A DNA stretch of 64,000 bases from Ulota crispa (GCA_963920765.1 OY987242.1:9760789-9824788); one strand, 5' to 3'; positions 25,176-37,894 are shown, counted from the first letter of the stretch. Translations and numbers: made by a program. The notes: generated from the letters alone by a model not told the origin.

Positions 25176-26567
25176 TCAATAGAACTTCCCTAAACTAATA
25201 CCTCTCTAAACTAATACCTCTCCTAACTAATATGTTATACTAGTGGATCCTTGTACTTGTTCCGGCAGAGGGCCATCACGGGAGGGGGTCCTTGCAAAAA
25301 AAATAACATGACCTTCCTCATAATCACCATCTTCAAGCGTCTTCTCCTTTCCGTTTAATGAGCTTACCTATACTATGCCTACCTACACGCTTTGCCTCCT
25401 TCTCCAAGCAACCACCCCCTATTCCCTTGTATACCCCATCCCCAAGGACGACCATAACCGCCACATAACCATAGAAATAAGAATAACCGCCACATAACTG
25501 CCCCTTAATCTTCTTGGAGCAACACCCAACTACCCAACTAATAGAGATTTTATTCTATTATAGACACCCAACTACCCAACTAATGGAATCAGGCCTATTA
25601 TTAGTATAGATAAACTAATGTATAACACAAATCTCAATGTCAGGGCCACAATAAAAAAAAACCAAGCTACCTCTAATGCTATTGTGGCACTAACTTCAAG
25701 GTTACTTAATTTACACTTCCACAAAATTAACTAATAACTTACTTAAACTAATCAGGTTCTTGGAGTCCCAAGTGTATTAGTTTAGAGGAGTTCTAATGTA
25801 CTTACTTTTACACTCAAGATACTTTGGGGCAAGGAAATTTCTTAAGGCAAAAATTTGCCTAAATCCTTACCTCAAAAATGCAATTGGTGACAGTAACACT
25901 AAAAAAAATTAGTGAAAAAATGGATGAAATTGCCATATTTATCCCGTTGTTAGCACCAGGTTTGCCAAAATTTGGATGAAAACTACCAACATTAATAGAT
26001 TTTGATTTTGTGGATGAACATGCACTTGGCATTACTCTTTCTGATTCTGTCCAAATTTTCCTTACCTGCTTTGCACTGTGGGGTGCCAGCGAAAATATAA
26101 AAAATAAACCTGCCTTTGGGCATGTTTACTCCTGGGAGATGCTCTAGTGAGAGAACAAAATGACCCCAGCACCCACTGAGTTCAAACCTCGTAACATCGA
26201 AAGGTCAAAATGGACCTTTGTCAATCAGTAAAGAGAAGTTTCATTAGAGTGCGTGCCCTATTTGAAAATGCCCAATTACTATAAGTATTTTGGTCGACAC
26301 ATGCTACACAATTGTAGATTAAATCTAGTTCTTTTTTAGTATTAAACATATACTTTTGAATACCAAATAAGATCTTCGAGTTTTCATTGAGAACATAAAG
26401 TGTTTACATGTTGGGCATTGTCATAACGTAATTGAAGTACTCTGTCCTTCTAGAAAGAAAGTTCCAAATCAGACACATTTCTTGTACCACTAAAAAGCTC
26501 CTTTTTGCTGATTTTGAAAGCTAAGAAAGTGTTTGCCATGTTCAATGATCTCATGGGGACAAGTTAA

Positions 26568-26787
26568 CCTCTAAAGGGCCCTTGGGCTCTGGAGCTATGG
26601 TATCAAATATGGTCGCAACCAATATTCAGAAGTTTGAATTAGTTAGAAATTAAGTATTACAACCATACATATTGAAGGGTTATATGATGGTGGATGCATT
26701 TTTTTTAAAAGCCCTCATAGCAGCTCAAATATGCCTGTATATATGGTCATACATACGGCCGCAAAGGGCGTTTGGGCCCTTTAGGAG
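26568..26787. mobile_element. piggyBac-like MITE, subfamily 1, copy 1 (TTAA target sites)
   Basis: TTAA stands at both borders (26564-26567 and 26788-26791). The inner ends are CCTCTAAAGGGCCC and GGGCCCTTTAGGAG, a 14-bp inverted repeat with near-perfect match. The interior is collinear with 44362-44585. Duplicated TTAA next to CC-starting termini is diagnostic of the piggyBac superfamily. At 220 bp with no coding sequence it is non-autonomous. Confidence 0.75.
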
Positions 26788-27662
26788 TTAAATAATTAAA
26801 GAGTATTCCTCTCCTAACAAGTTAGGCTTTGCCCATATGAAGTACCATTGTTGCTACTAAATCTTTAAATCATCAATAATGAGGAGTTGATAGCATGCAC
26901 AGATATGGTACTGGAACTTGGGTGCCTAAATGGTAACATCAAAATTGAAAATTTTGCATACATTTGGTAGATGGTATTTTGATTCTAGAATGTATCTGTC
27001 ACTAACACAAGACTAAAATAATGAGAAACTAGCAGCATACACAAACTATGCATAAATATAGTACTTTTTGCATCAAATTTGAGTGACTATGCATAAATAT
27101 AGTACTTTTTACATGAAATTTGGGTGCCTAAACAATAAAATCAAAACCAGAAATTCTGCATACATTTGATAAATCGTATATTGATTCTAAAAAGCATGAG
27201 TCACTAACATAAAGACTAAAAACACGGTTAATCCTTTGTAAGGAAGCTTTTTGAACGTTTTTAGAGGTACAAAGGGAGTACTTATTAGTAAGGCAGTCAG
27301 ATTATCGCCTCTAGTGCTCCCCAAGAACTAACTCATCATCAATAATTTGTTCACAAGATAATTGACAAGTTAACAATTTCAGTATAAGTATTGGAACATA
27401 TTGTCAAAGCAGCGCCTGAAACAGAGCTTGAATAAGAATTTTTATGAGTACATGCATTTGTACTAAATATTAAAATTATTAATGTTGCAAGCAAATAAAG
27501 GACTTTTAAAACATATGGACACTAGTAGTGCAATGTGCTAAAAATAGTAAAACCACGCTACCTTTTACTATCAGGTTGCATATTTGAGAGAGCTATTTTA
27601 GCACTAACATAGAAGGCTTGGTATCTTTGATTATTCCTAATCAAATTTTCTTGTTCCTTTAA

Positions 27663-27733
27663 CCCCTCAACGCCAAAGGGGGTGAAGTTTAGCCTCTTTT
27701 AAATATATTTTGAGACTCCTTGATGCTGAGGGG
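27663..27733. mobile_element. Tiny TTAA-flanked foldback (piggyBac-like)
   Basis: TTAA (27659-27662 and 27734-27737) flanks a 71-bp piece that starts CCCCTCAACGCCAAAGG and ends CTTGATGCTGAGGGG. The two ends match imperfectly in inverted orientation. It is probably a heavily deleted member of the TTAA group. Confidence 0.55.
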
Positions 27734-28214
27734 TTAAGATGAAGAACACGGAAAAAAACCCCTACATTGGCAGCACTCAATTTTATGAAATTTGCAATTC
27801 AAAATTGTCTCACCTCTTGCATTCATCAATTTCATGAAATACAATAAGAACTGATACAACAAGGCCAAAACAAACTCATACTTGTAGTACAACCACATTT
27901 ACAAAATCTTCAACATATAATTGTCCAAGCTTTTTCATTCTTCCATTTTTAAAATTCGACAACAAAGTCCTTGAAGCAACAAAAGCTTCATCGATCATTT
28001 TCATTAAATGCGCATCTCCATTGACATCATGGGAGGTGCCTGGGACAATAGCAGGGATGAATTGCACACTTGGCAAAATCACAAATTTTGTTGATTGTCA
28101 ATACCTGAATGCCAGTTTTGGGTTTTGATAAGGGAATGTCATGCCGCTAAAGCCTCCTTTTTGGCACGCTTTCTTTGCACACTAAAGTAGGATCACCCAC
28201 TCCCATTCCCAATC

Positions 28215-28500
28215 ATTTAAGCTTGTGCAGGATAGCACTTTAGAACAACCATGCGGAGCAAATTTTTCTAAGGTGGCTTCACACAGACATAAATTTTTTG
28301 GGATTTTTCACGCAAAACTCAGATGTATACAAATTTTGAAGTACATAAAGTGTTTTGAACCCATAAACAATCACTACACTCTCCTAATCTTGATCATAGT
28401 CAAACTACTCCTTGCTCACTACTTCTTACTTTCTTTTGGGACACATGTCATGACCTCATTAGTCTTAATTGTGAAAAGGGAAAAAATACGCAGTCCAAGG
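28215..28500 (+). repeat. Dispersed repeat, copy 1
   Basis: Collinear with about 37895-38190. Shared words include AAAGTGTTTTGAACCCATA, CTTGCTCACTACTTCTTACT and ACACATGTCATGACCTCATT. Its nature is unknown; no terminal repeats were found. Confidence 0.65.
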
Positions 28501-28668
28501 CTTGAAAATATGCTGGTTGGAAATAACATACCCTATAGGTTGGGTTTGGATCCTTGGTTGGGAATGGATGATCCTATCTTATGGTCTAGAAGTTTGGAAG
28601 TTCATTTTGCGCACTATTGAAGATGCTATAACTCAAATATAATTAAAAGTTAATCCCTTGTTACATCA

Positions 28669-29105
28669 GGGGACAAAATTTAGGGAGCGACTAGGCGGAC
28701 ACCCCCTAGTTGCTACGCAAACACCCCCATAGTCAAACCTATTAAATTTGAGATTATTTCAACGTTTTTGAAATAAAACCAAAGCAGTACTTTAGTGTAA
28801 ATATGCATTTCAAGTACTGCAAATATACAACAAATTTGCCCCATTTGTGACACGGTTAAGAGTCAAACCATTAAATGAAAAGAGCAATTGGTTTGACTCC
28901 TAACCATGTCACAAATGAGACAAATTTGTTGTGTGTTTGCAATGCTTGTAGACACAGATGTACGCTAAAGTATTGCTTTGGTTAAAGTATTTGGTTTTAT
29001 TTCATGTTTTAGCGTAATCATAATCTCAAGTTTAATAGATCTGGCTATGGGGTGTCTGCGTAGCAATTGGGGGTGTCCACCTAGTCGCTCCCAAAATTTA
29101 TCCCC
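28669..29105. mobile_element. Long foldback MITE with GGGGAYAAAWTT ends
   Basis: The left end reads GGGGACAAAATTTAGGGAGC and the right end, reversed, GGGGATAAATTTTGGGAGC. Complementarity continues through both arms (CGACTAGG..GGACACCCC, then the inner GGTTTGACTC and ATTTGTTG parts) to the centre near 28885. The element is 437 bp, close to a full-length hairpin. No clear target duplication. Confidence 0.75.
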
Positions 29106-30131
29106 TATCTTGAGTTCGTCCTAATACCTCACACAACAATACTATGCCAAAAATTATACGGTAAGAAGTGTAAAGTTTGCTTCTATAGGCATATATTTCT
29201 GAAGGTACACCAAAGGATTCTAGGATAACCACACCTAAAAGCATTCCAAGCAGCTTTAGACATGCAATAGGGAAAAAAAGCGTACCAAGGAGGATGTTTT
29301 TGAATCAAAATGCACATGACTATGAAATTTGAAGGCATGATGGATTACTTATGAAATTTTCGAAGGTGAATGCTAAAAGAGGCTCTAAGTGCACTATAAA
29401 AAAATAATGACTATGGTATCAAATCGTTGCCCAAGCAAGAGGTCAAGTAGCACAAACTGGACCAGAAACCTTCCTCTTACAAAGCAGCTACCCCCACATT
29501 ACCATACATGAACCCATTCAGCACCAAAAAAGGGTCAACAACTTCACATTGTTGTAACCCTTCCATTCCTCCACATTTTGGGTATTCTGCCTGTTCATTT
29601 TCCATCAAGAATTATGCGTTAAACATTCCAATCCAAAGGGAACAGTTAAAGGCGTAGTTACCTTAAAAAAAGCATGCTTAAAAGCACCACCCTGTTGAAA
29701 AGTGATAGCTACAGGAATGATCTAGCATTCATACATGCATATTTTCAGAGTCTCTCAGTCCGTGCTGAGAATAATTAACCACTCATTTATGAAACCATTC
29801 ACGTGTATTCAAACCTTGCCTATGATTTTCCGCTTGTAAGAGCGGTTCTCTGTCGTCAATGGACTACTAGAAGAATAGTAATACTTTCTGTAACCCGGTA
29901 CGTCAGCGTCAGTTACCAACAATACTTTGGGCTTTTCGGTTTCTGTAATTGCTTGTACCTGCACACAGGAGTCAAATCAGACATTCAGAAGGTGCACACA
30001 ACTTTGAAAGCGGAACACCTAGAAGCAAAGTGCTCCAAAACAACCTTCATGAGAAACATTTTACTCATATGAATCACCAGCCTGACTGATTAGCACGTAG
30101 CCAAAGCATCAGTGCAACCTCGACAGTCTAA

Positions 30132-31754
30132 TTATAAACAAAAGAGAGGTTTCTTGACAACAGGATTCACATGATCACTTTTGAGTAGCGCAGCCAAATG
30201 CACCTCATTAGAGATTTCTGCTTTTGTGAACATGCTCCCTTGCAATTGTGCTCCAAGTTCACGGGCTTGCTCTCGATGCAGTTGCTCTGCAAACTCAACC
30301 TCTTCCTCCTCCTATTGCAAATCAATCACAAGAGAAAAAAATTTCGCATATGAACATCTGGAGGCTCATCCACAGCAAATGTTCGCACTGCTATTCTCTA
30401 GGGCTACACAAAATACGACACAAGCAAAGCGATTTTGACTGTACCATCATCCGGCGCTGGTCAATAAACCATTCTGGTAAATGCTCTGGTAGTGTCACGA
30501 GATCCTCATCAAACAATTCCATAAACTGCTCATTCGCATATCGAGCCTTGCTCTTGGCATAGCGCCTATACTGCTTGCCACACCCCAGAAGAGCCAGATG
30601 TCAGTAAAGAGATACACAAAAATTCATGCGTCTAGTCAAAACCACAATAACATCGATTATTGTGAGTCCTGGCAGCACTGCCTACTACAATGGTGCTTGG
30701 ATAAGGTCAATGCTTTGGGCGAGAGAAAATTGTTGATCACATCCAAGCATTGACTTTAAAGAAACACTCCATTCAACTAATCTAGAGCACAAAAAAAAGA
30801 GTGGGACCTTGACACTATCCAAACATTTCTCTTATAAAGGTTGACCTTATCCAAGCACCACTGTATTCTGCATTTGTCTCCCTCTCTCTTGGTTCCATAT
30901 TGCCCTTCTGCAGAGGAGAGTCAACTACTGATCCATCAATTCATTTCATTTCTATGCTCAATAAAAAGCGTTGTGGAAACTAACCTCCTCCAAGATGGGA
31001 GTTAAGTTCCACTGCTGAAGGCGACGAAGGCAGCCTACAACCGTGCCTGTCATATGTATACCTGCCCTGGCAGTTCGATTAACAGATATATGATCAGAGC
31101 AGAAGCGTGGCCTCAAACCCTAACTATGTTTCCCATCAACATAACCCTCTCGTGTAACTTAAATAGTCACAGGCGCATTGCGGTTGAAAAAAGAGCTGAA
31201 GTCATAACCCCCATCCTCCCAGTTCAGAAAAGAATGAGTTCCATCAAATAACCATGTCAGGCCTCTCAGTCCTGACCTGGTTATCTAGTATTTTGCAGAA
31301 AATGAAGTGCAAAGAAAGAGGTTTAGGAGTACTCACGAGCACATAACAAGGATTGGATGGTTGTTGACGTCGAGAATAATCTCAAGTGCATCCTTTATGA
31401 TTTCCTCACTTATGGGCTTCCATGAGGCCTGTGGCATCCATTCTCCAACACCGAGATGCATCTGCAAAGAAGATGCATGCTCAAGCCCCATTTGCCTGCA
31501 ACACAGTGCGGAGAAAGCAAAGGCATCTAGAACAACGGAATAAAAGGGAGGGAGTCACGAACCAGTTTGATCTTGTTGTTGTCAAGGAAGTCGGTGACAG
31601 CCTTGGCAAGAGGATCAGGAGAAAGATACAGAATGGTGCGGAGCTGAAGGTGCAACAGAAACGGCAGATTGTGCAGATCCAGGGCCTTGGATCTGAACAC
31701 GCCAGCTTCTACTACGCCATAAGCATCCGGCACACTCATATACGCCAACGTCAT
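30132..31754 (-). CDS. Siw14/Oca6-like atypical dual-specificity phosphatase with a degenerate active site
   Basis: Five coding exons on the minus strand: 31754-31563, 31461-31337, 31066-30985, 30570-30445, 30311-30132; all GT-AG, 705 nt, 234 residues. The fold of the plant and fungal atypical DSP family is clear: an entry segment like GVVEAGVFRS, then RTILYLSPDP, ILDVNNHPILVMCS, TGTVVGCLRRLQQWN, and YRRYAKSKAR followed by FMELFD. An acidic stretch (EEEEVEFAEQ) leads to the C-terminus. The signature loop reads C-S-A-G-I-H-M-T-G, so Met stands where catalytic C-x5-R enzymes have Arg. The codon spans a clean splice junction. Yeast Oca6 is also degenerate there, so a non-catalytic scaffold role is likely (inference). 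Start: the ATG at 31754, after a leader exon (32539-32498) whose in-frame codons could extend the protein. Confidence 0.85.
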
Positions 31755-31859
31755 TCCTGTTCAAATTCCAAAACAAATCTGAGACTAGTCCAGTAAGATT
31801 AATGCAACCTTAAGCTTTGTCCACTTCTTCTAAAAATTGTTATACCAGGATACTTTATA

Positions 31860-32353
31860 GGGAAATTTCATGGATACCCCTGATGTTTGCAATATTTTCA
31901 TACATACCCCTGCTTTTTCAGAAATTACACAAATACCCTTGGACCATAATTTTTAGGCATTTATTTTGTTGTTCTTGTACTTCCTTCAACAAGAATTCAA
32001 AAAACAGTAGGATTCAGATCATGTAAAGCCAGGTTTTTTTTGGGAAAATTTCATGGATATACCCCTGAAGTTTGTAATATTTACATAGATACCCCTGCTT
32101 TTTCAGAAATACAAATACTCTTGGGCTAAAAAATTTGCGTTTGTTTTGCTGTGCATGCCATTTCCCTTCTTCCTTTGTGCACAAGTTGCTTCTTTTTTGT
32201 TTCATTACATTCCCTTCTTCAACATTGGTCATGAAGAAAGTACGAGCACAACAAATGAATGCCTAAAAACTTCGGTCCAAAGGTATTTATGTAATTTTTG
32301 AAAAAGCAGGGATATCTATGTAAATATTGCATATTGCAAATTTCAGGGGTATC
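31860..32353. mobile_element. Two MITE copies (ATGGATACCCCTG family) in the leader intron of the phosphatase-like gene
   Basis: A left-end fragment (31860 to about 32000) is followed directly by a nearly complete copy (about 32041-32353). The complete copy starts GGGAAAATTTCATGGATA and has the inverted end AGGGGTATCCATG. The same family occurs at 33319-33656 and 59174-59492. Both copies lie in the intron between the leader exon (ending 32498) and the first coding exon. Confidence 0.7.
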
Positions 32354-32497
32354 CATGTATACTACCATTCTCTGAGGCTTCGGCATGTTGACGCAGCAAC
32401 CCACGGTTCTTGAGATACGAAAGCATGAAACCCTAAAACCCTAGTTTCCATAAAACCCTAATTCAAACTGCAGTGTTCGAAAGCAGAGAGAGCTTAC

Positions 32498-32539
32498 CCG
32501 TCAGCTTTACTCTTTCAGAGGTGCCGACAGAGTGATGAT
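32498..32539 (-). other. Probable 5' leader exon of the phosphatase-like gene
   Basis: A 42-nt segment with a TTGCAG acceptor and a GTAAGC donor on the minus strand. Spliced to the next exon it reads in frame (HHSVGTSERVKLTG) into the ATG used as start, but it contains no ATG of its own. A further upstream donor (GTAAGT at about 32727-32732) suggests another leader exon there. Confidence 0.5.
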
Positions 32540-33318
32540 CTGCAATACCAGCACGAGAAATATGAGCAACGACTCACGAATCATAGCAAACTGCACTGAA
32601 ATGACAGATTATCAAAAATGCACATAAAATGAAGGAAAGTGAGACAACGAGAACGAATCCAATCAGCAAAACGTTGGAGAAAAAACACGAGTTTAGTATG
32701 CAATTTTGAACTTCCAAAGCAGACTTACAAGCCAGAGCAGCGACTGGCGACAACGAGGCTCAGCAAGATTAGGTTGTACTACGATCACAATCTGCGATGC
32801 TCGCACCCTAACTCAACTTTCACCGCCTCGACACGATCTTGAGTGCTACCATGCTGTCTCTACTACCAAGCCCCGATTGGACTCAGGCGCAATCTCAAGC
32901 AGCCGATTTCCGCGCAGAAATCCATGGGCACGCTTTCAAAAGCCACGGCAGATGCAAAACACGCAGATAGAAAATTTGACAGAATATCAAAATCTCAAAG
33001 GACGAGAGTATCAGATCATCTCTTCCTCCTGCTCCTGGTATACAACCCTAAGTTTAGTGCATAAAAGCTTGCGGTAGGAGCAAATTTCACAGCAATTGTC
33101 AGGGATTGTCGTGAGCTTTACACCCACCGTCGGTCGGTATGCATAACCACTCCCATCTGGCCAAGATTCGCCGAACCTCGGAAGTAGGACTGTTGATGCT
33201 GAGAGCGAATCTGGACAAGACGGTCCTAAGACCGTGGTTGCGGGTGTGCCGGATACGCATGAGCATAGCCTCATGGTTGGAGCTTAAGACCGTGTACAGA
33301 CAATGCTGTTTTATAAAA

Positions 33319-33656
33319 GGAAAAATTTCATGGATACCCCTGAGGTTTGCAATATTTACATAGATACCCTTGCTTTTTCAGAAATTACATAGATAACCTT
33401 ATATTAAAATTTTCAAGCATTTGTTTTGTTGTGTTTATATTGTTGTATTTATATGTCCTGCATGATCAATGTTGAAGAAGGGGATGTAATGAAACAAGAA
33501 AGAAGTAATGTGCACAGAAAGGAAGAAGGGAAGTGGTATGCACAACAAAACAAACGTCAGAAAATTTTGGTCCAAGGATATTTGTGTAATTTCTGAAAAA
33601 AAGCAAGGGTATTTGTGTAAATTTTACAAATTTTAGGGGTCCATGAAATTTTCCCT
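33319..33656. mobile_element. MITE, ATGGATACCCCTG family
   Basis: Begins AGGAAAAATTTCATGGATA and ends with the inverted GGTCCATGAAATTTTCCC. Inner arms are complementary (TTGTTTTGTTGTG against CACAACAAAACAA). It lies about 0.8 kb upstream of the leader exon of the phosphatase-like gene. Confidence 0.75.
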
Positions 33657-34634
33657 TGAATAAAACCGTGAGCCATAAGAGGTTACTCAAGATTTTGTAA
33701 GTGGGAATGAGTTGGTTTTGAGTTCAAAATCAATGAAATAACTAAATAACGGCTATTTTTGCAAGAGATTAAAATTTTAAATGCACAATCATATGCCCTT
33801 ATATACACGGTTAGAGAGGAAACGTAGTATTTTGATAAAGAATTCAAGCTCACAACTCATGGATCCTTGCTCACGATACAACATTCCTTGGTTATGTACT
33901 CAAATTTTGTGTTCCTCATTCTATATGGTATATTAATCCCTAAAAGACCAAAGAGTGTTTTTTTAGCAACAAAACAATTTTGAGCAAGTTAGTACTTATA
34001 AAACAATAAATATAAAAGTTTGGTTTTTAGAGGATGTGTGCCCAAGGAGTAGCTTTCCAATGCTACAATTTTCAAACCATTTCAATTTGTAAAAAAAAAG
34101 TTATGATGGAATATGTAGTTTAGTTTATTTGAGGGACAACACCGACACATTTATTTACATTGCAGCTGAAATTTTGGGATCTTACCCAAAGGTTGAGGGA
34201 CAAAGCTATCTCCTTGTGACCCCAACTCAACCTCATTCCATGAAGACAATTGTTTTTGCTTATTGCCCTTTACTTCAAATTCACCTTTGTTGAAAGTGGC
34301 CCTATATGGTTGAAAGTGACCCTATGTTAATCAAGCTTGTCAAAGTCACTATTTTTGGCTAGTTTCCCTTCTTTTTCCATCTAAAGTAAAATATAAAGTT
34401 GGCTAGATTTAAAGCTCCATCATTCACATTTTGAAAAGATTATAGTGTGTGGAAGCTAAAAACTATTGAAAAAACAATTTTGTTATGAGATTTTTTGAAG
34501 CTAGTTTCCATATTGATTTTTTAGTATGTGTTTTCCAATTCAAAATATTGTGGAACCTTTAGAGATATGACCAGCTCTATTACAAAAGTCAATATAAAAA
34601 AGCACAATAAAAAAGTGACATTAATTGGAGCAAA

Positions 34635-34764
34635 CACTACAAGGAAACCATGGTCGAATCTACAAAAAGTTGACAAAAATTGTGACCTAATCTTCAATAT
34701 ACAGTAGATTAGGTCATAATTTTTGTCAACTTTTTATACATTTGACCATGGTTTCCTTGTAGTG
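34635..34764. mobile_element. CACTA-type MITE, palindromic, 3-bp target duplication
   Basis: Starts CACTACAAGGAAACCATGGTC and ends with its inverted complement. Flanked by AAA on both sides (34632-34634, 34765-34767). Complementarity extends through TTGACAAAAATTGTGACCTAAT to the centre. At 130 bp it is a minimal non-autonomous CACTA element. Few mismatches between the arms suggest a rather recent insertion. Confidence 0.8.
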
Positions 34765-34978
34765 AAATGCCTCCCCAAATCAGAATTGCTCAAAATTGAA
34801 TGCCCTTTGAAAAAAACTATCTCATTTCAAACCCTATAATCTCAATATTTGTGTGGCAAGTATCTTTCATCTTTTTATTATATCATAATGAAGTAGTCTA
34901 ACACTACATCTAACAGTAAATTGCATTGAGATTTCATTTTCAGTTTTTTTTGCTTACGCTATCCAAACGGCTCAATCT

Positions 34979-35296
34979 AAGGTATGTACACCCATAAGCG
35001 TCAGTGTCCCCATAACCGTCACCTCTAAAAATCTTGGAAAATCTGTGGAAGTGGATAGATGTAATGACAAGAATGTACAACATGTAAACATGAAATCTTG
35101 AAAGTGGTTATGGGTGCAATGGCAGTTTGCTCTTTAAAAATTCACAACTTATTCACACGGTATGCAAATAATACCTTCAAAAGTGCAAACTCATTATTTT
35201 TCTTGTTCCTAATAGGATCCTATAATTTGCTAGCTGTTTATTGATATTCATCATGTTCAAAACCCTTAATTTGATGCTTATGAGTGTACATACCTT
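34979..35296. mobile_element. MITE with AAGGTATGTACACCCATAA ends
   Basis: The left end AAGGTATGTACACCCATAAG pairs with CTTATGAGTGTACATACCTT. The interior is related, inverted, to 21212-21496. It lies inside the TTAA-flanked candidate 33937-35336. Confidence 0.65.
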
Positions 35297-36510
35297 AAGT
35301 GTTTTATGGTGAAACACAATCAAACAACTTTAGGGGTTAATTTAGGCTTGATGATGGTGCAAATGATCTCCATTTGTTGTTGGTAAATAATCACTAAATG
35401 CTGTATTGCAATGTAAGAATAAAATAAAATACATATTTTTTTGTAGAAAAGAATACCAGATTTTGAATCACAGTATTTTTAGATTTTTTTTGAAGAGTTT
35501 ATTTCTAGCTTTTTAAGATAAAGTCACAAAAGCTCATAACAAGTACATAATAAATCCAAAACACTTGAAGTTTTTGCGCTGGTGAATTTTGTAACAGAAA
35601 ACCTCTAGTTCAAAAATTTTAAAATATGCCTCATTCATTTAACTTGAGAAGATACTTCGTTTTGTTATTACTGAAGAGAAATTAATTTTCAGTAAACTTC
35701 ATATCATTGATTAGCTCAAAAGCATAAGGAGTCAATTTTGATAAAAAAGTTGAAATTGATGTGAAAAATATAAAAGTTGCTAAAAACCCACTATAAGGTG
35801 ACATGTGATACTGATACCTTAATATGAAATGTTAACGCCACTTTATTGAAAAAATCTAAAACTATCTACAATGATTGTGTTCAATAGTTCTCAATATGGT
35901 TGTATGATACAATACATCCTTTAACTCATTTTGCACTTATAAAATTATTCATAGAATGTATTTTGACTTTAGTATATTTGTAAGATTCAAAAAAAGCTTG
36001 AATGAGTTGCTTCAATTCAACCTGCAGAAGAATTAACCAAAATATCAAAAGCAATCAACAAGCACAATATTTTTGTTCATACATTTGTCATGGACATACA
36101 AAAAAAAGATGGAAAGGTTTAGAAAATATTTTTCAATGAAACCTTTTAGAAAGAAAAGACACATGATGAGGTTGCTTAGAAGAAGCTTTCAAATCGTCAA
36201 AAATTCATCACAAGCTTCTAGGTAGAAACTGCTTGCAAAACAAACAAAAGCCCAAGGAAGCGTTTTGAGGTAGTAGAAGTTGATGGTGAATTTTTTTTAG
36301 ATAACTCCTAAAGGCCCATGCCATTTTTTTGTGAAAGTCCCTTAAAACTGCCACTTTTGGGAGAATGAGTAGAAAGATAGGAAAAAAAAGTATTTTTTTG
36401 GAAATCCAACCATAAAACCTTGCCTTAGATTATGGGAGGTATTTGTGGGAAAAAGATCATATCATTCTAGATGTAGAGGAGTAAGATATTGACATTTGAA
36501 GTGCAAAAAA

Positions 36511-36870
36511 GGGGAAATTACAAGTAGGGGCATGAAAATGAAAAATACTACAAATAGGGGCACAATTTCAAAATAATTTGTAATTTTTTGCAATTTTTTT
36601 AATTTGGACATTGGTTGATTTAGATACATCACATTAAATGTCAGCTGACTTCCAAAAAACTTCAAGGTCTCTCCAAAAATTGCCATCCCCTTTTTTAAAA
36701 TTTCTCTATTTAGGCTTGTGATGTATCTAAATCAACCAATATCCAAATCAAAAAAAATGACAAAACACTATAAATTATTTTGAAGTTATGCCCCTATTTG
36801 TAATTATTTTGAAACTATGCCCCTATTTATAGTATTTTTACATTTTCATGCCCCTATTTATAATTTCCCC
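36511..36870. mobile_element. MITE with GGGGAAATTA ends
   Basis: The left end GGGGAAATTACAAGTAGGGG is matched by CCCCTATTTATAATTTCCCC. A second layer, CATGAAAATG...CATTTTCATG, and an inner pair, TTGATTTAGATACATCAC...GTGATGTATCTAAATCAA, complete the foldback. The sub-repeat TAGGGGCA/TGCCCCTA recurs several times near the ends. Confidence 0.7.
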
Positions 36871-37894
36871 AACTTATTATACACTTATCTTTTCTTTCAG
36901 CAGAAGAGCATGGTAGAGTTGGATAGCAAAGGGGGAACAAGAAGGCCATGTCACAACGAGGTTGAATGCAGTAGAGCTACCTAAGCGGGGTGTTTGTGGG
37001 AGATATGAGATTAATGTCTGCAAGCACAATTCTAAAGTGGTTTACAAAATGATTAGGGTTGTACAAACTTTTGAGAAAAGTGATGATATGATCTTTTAGT
37101 ATAGTTTTGAGTGAGATGGATTTTTCTAAGCAAAAACTAGTAAAGAATCACTTGTGTTCTTAAATGCAATTAGAGACTTCAGATGTTTTAATGTGTATCT
37201 CTTGTACAAATACACTTATACGCAACACAACAGTGACTGGAATGTTGTCTTGATTGTGTGAAGAAACATGAAGGATCAAAGCATCCAACCTCTTTAGTGA
37301 CAAATTGTAAGACTCCATATAACTTGAGTGATTTGGATTTGTTTGTTGCGACCCATCCTTTCTTAATTTTGTTTAAAATACGACTACATTTTAGAATGCA
37401 GGTCACATGACATTTTCATGTTTGTGAAAGAAGTAAAGCTAGTTGAGGTGCTTGTCAAAAATCACCACTGCTTCTAGGCTTTGCATCACCTCAACACGTG
37501 TACAGTGGTGCTTAGAATACTGTATAGTCCACACACACAATTTGTGGAATGACGATGATTTTCACCTGGTAGAAAACAAAATGTAAGAGTATGGACATTT
37601 ACCACTAGAACGTCAATCAAAATTACAAATTTGAACTCATATTTGGATGCATTGACCGTGAATTAGTCCAGAGCCCTGACTAGATATAAAACTGACCTAG
37701 ACAAGTTTTTCTTTTATCTTTATTTGCAAATCAACGTGGAGCTTTTCCTCCCCGGGTCCACAAACTGGATATTGCATGAGATTGCACGAGATTGCACTGT
37801 GAACAGTGCAGGATTCCGAGACGAGGACAGCCAGCCAAGAGTCCACGACCTCCTTTCATTTCATCATTGGTAAGGTAGAACCATCCTGATCACT

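Larger units (their letters stand above)
24125..30131. other. Intergenic block between adenylate kinase and the phosphatase-like gene
   Basis: After the 3' leader of adenylate kinase the sequence becomes AT-rich. It holds a short palindromic MITE (25053-25175), a TTAA-flanked element (26568-26787), a tiny TTAA-flanked foldback (27663-27733), a dispersed repeat (28215-28500) and a long foldback (28669-29105). The frame at 28225-28620 lies in the dispersed repeat and has no domain. No gene is supported. Confidence 0.6.
33937..35336. mobile_element. Candidate TTAA-flanked element (1.4 kb) with nested insertions
   Basis: TTAA borders at 33933-33936 and 35337-35340, with inner ends TCCCTAAAAGACC and CAACTTTAGGGG in inverted agreement over about 8 bp. 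A CACTA MITE (34635-34764) and an AAGGTA-ended MITE (34979-35296) are nested inside. The short terminal match makes this less certain than the other TTAA elements. Confidence 0.45.

Noticed and set aside
28225..28620. 131-codon plus-strand frame
   Set aside because: Its first two thirds lie in a dispersed repeat (also at 37895), where the frame is not conserved.
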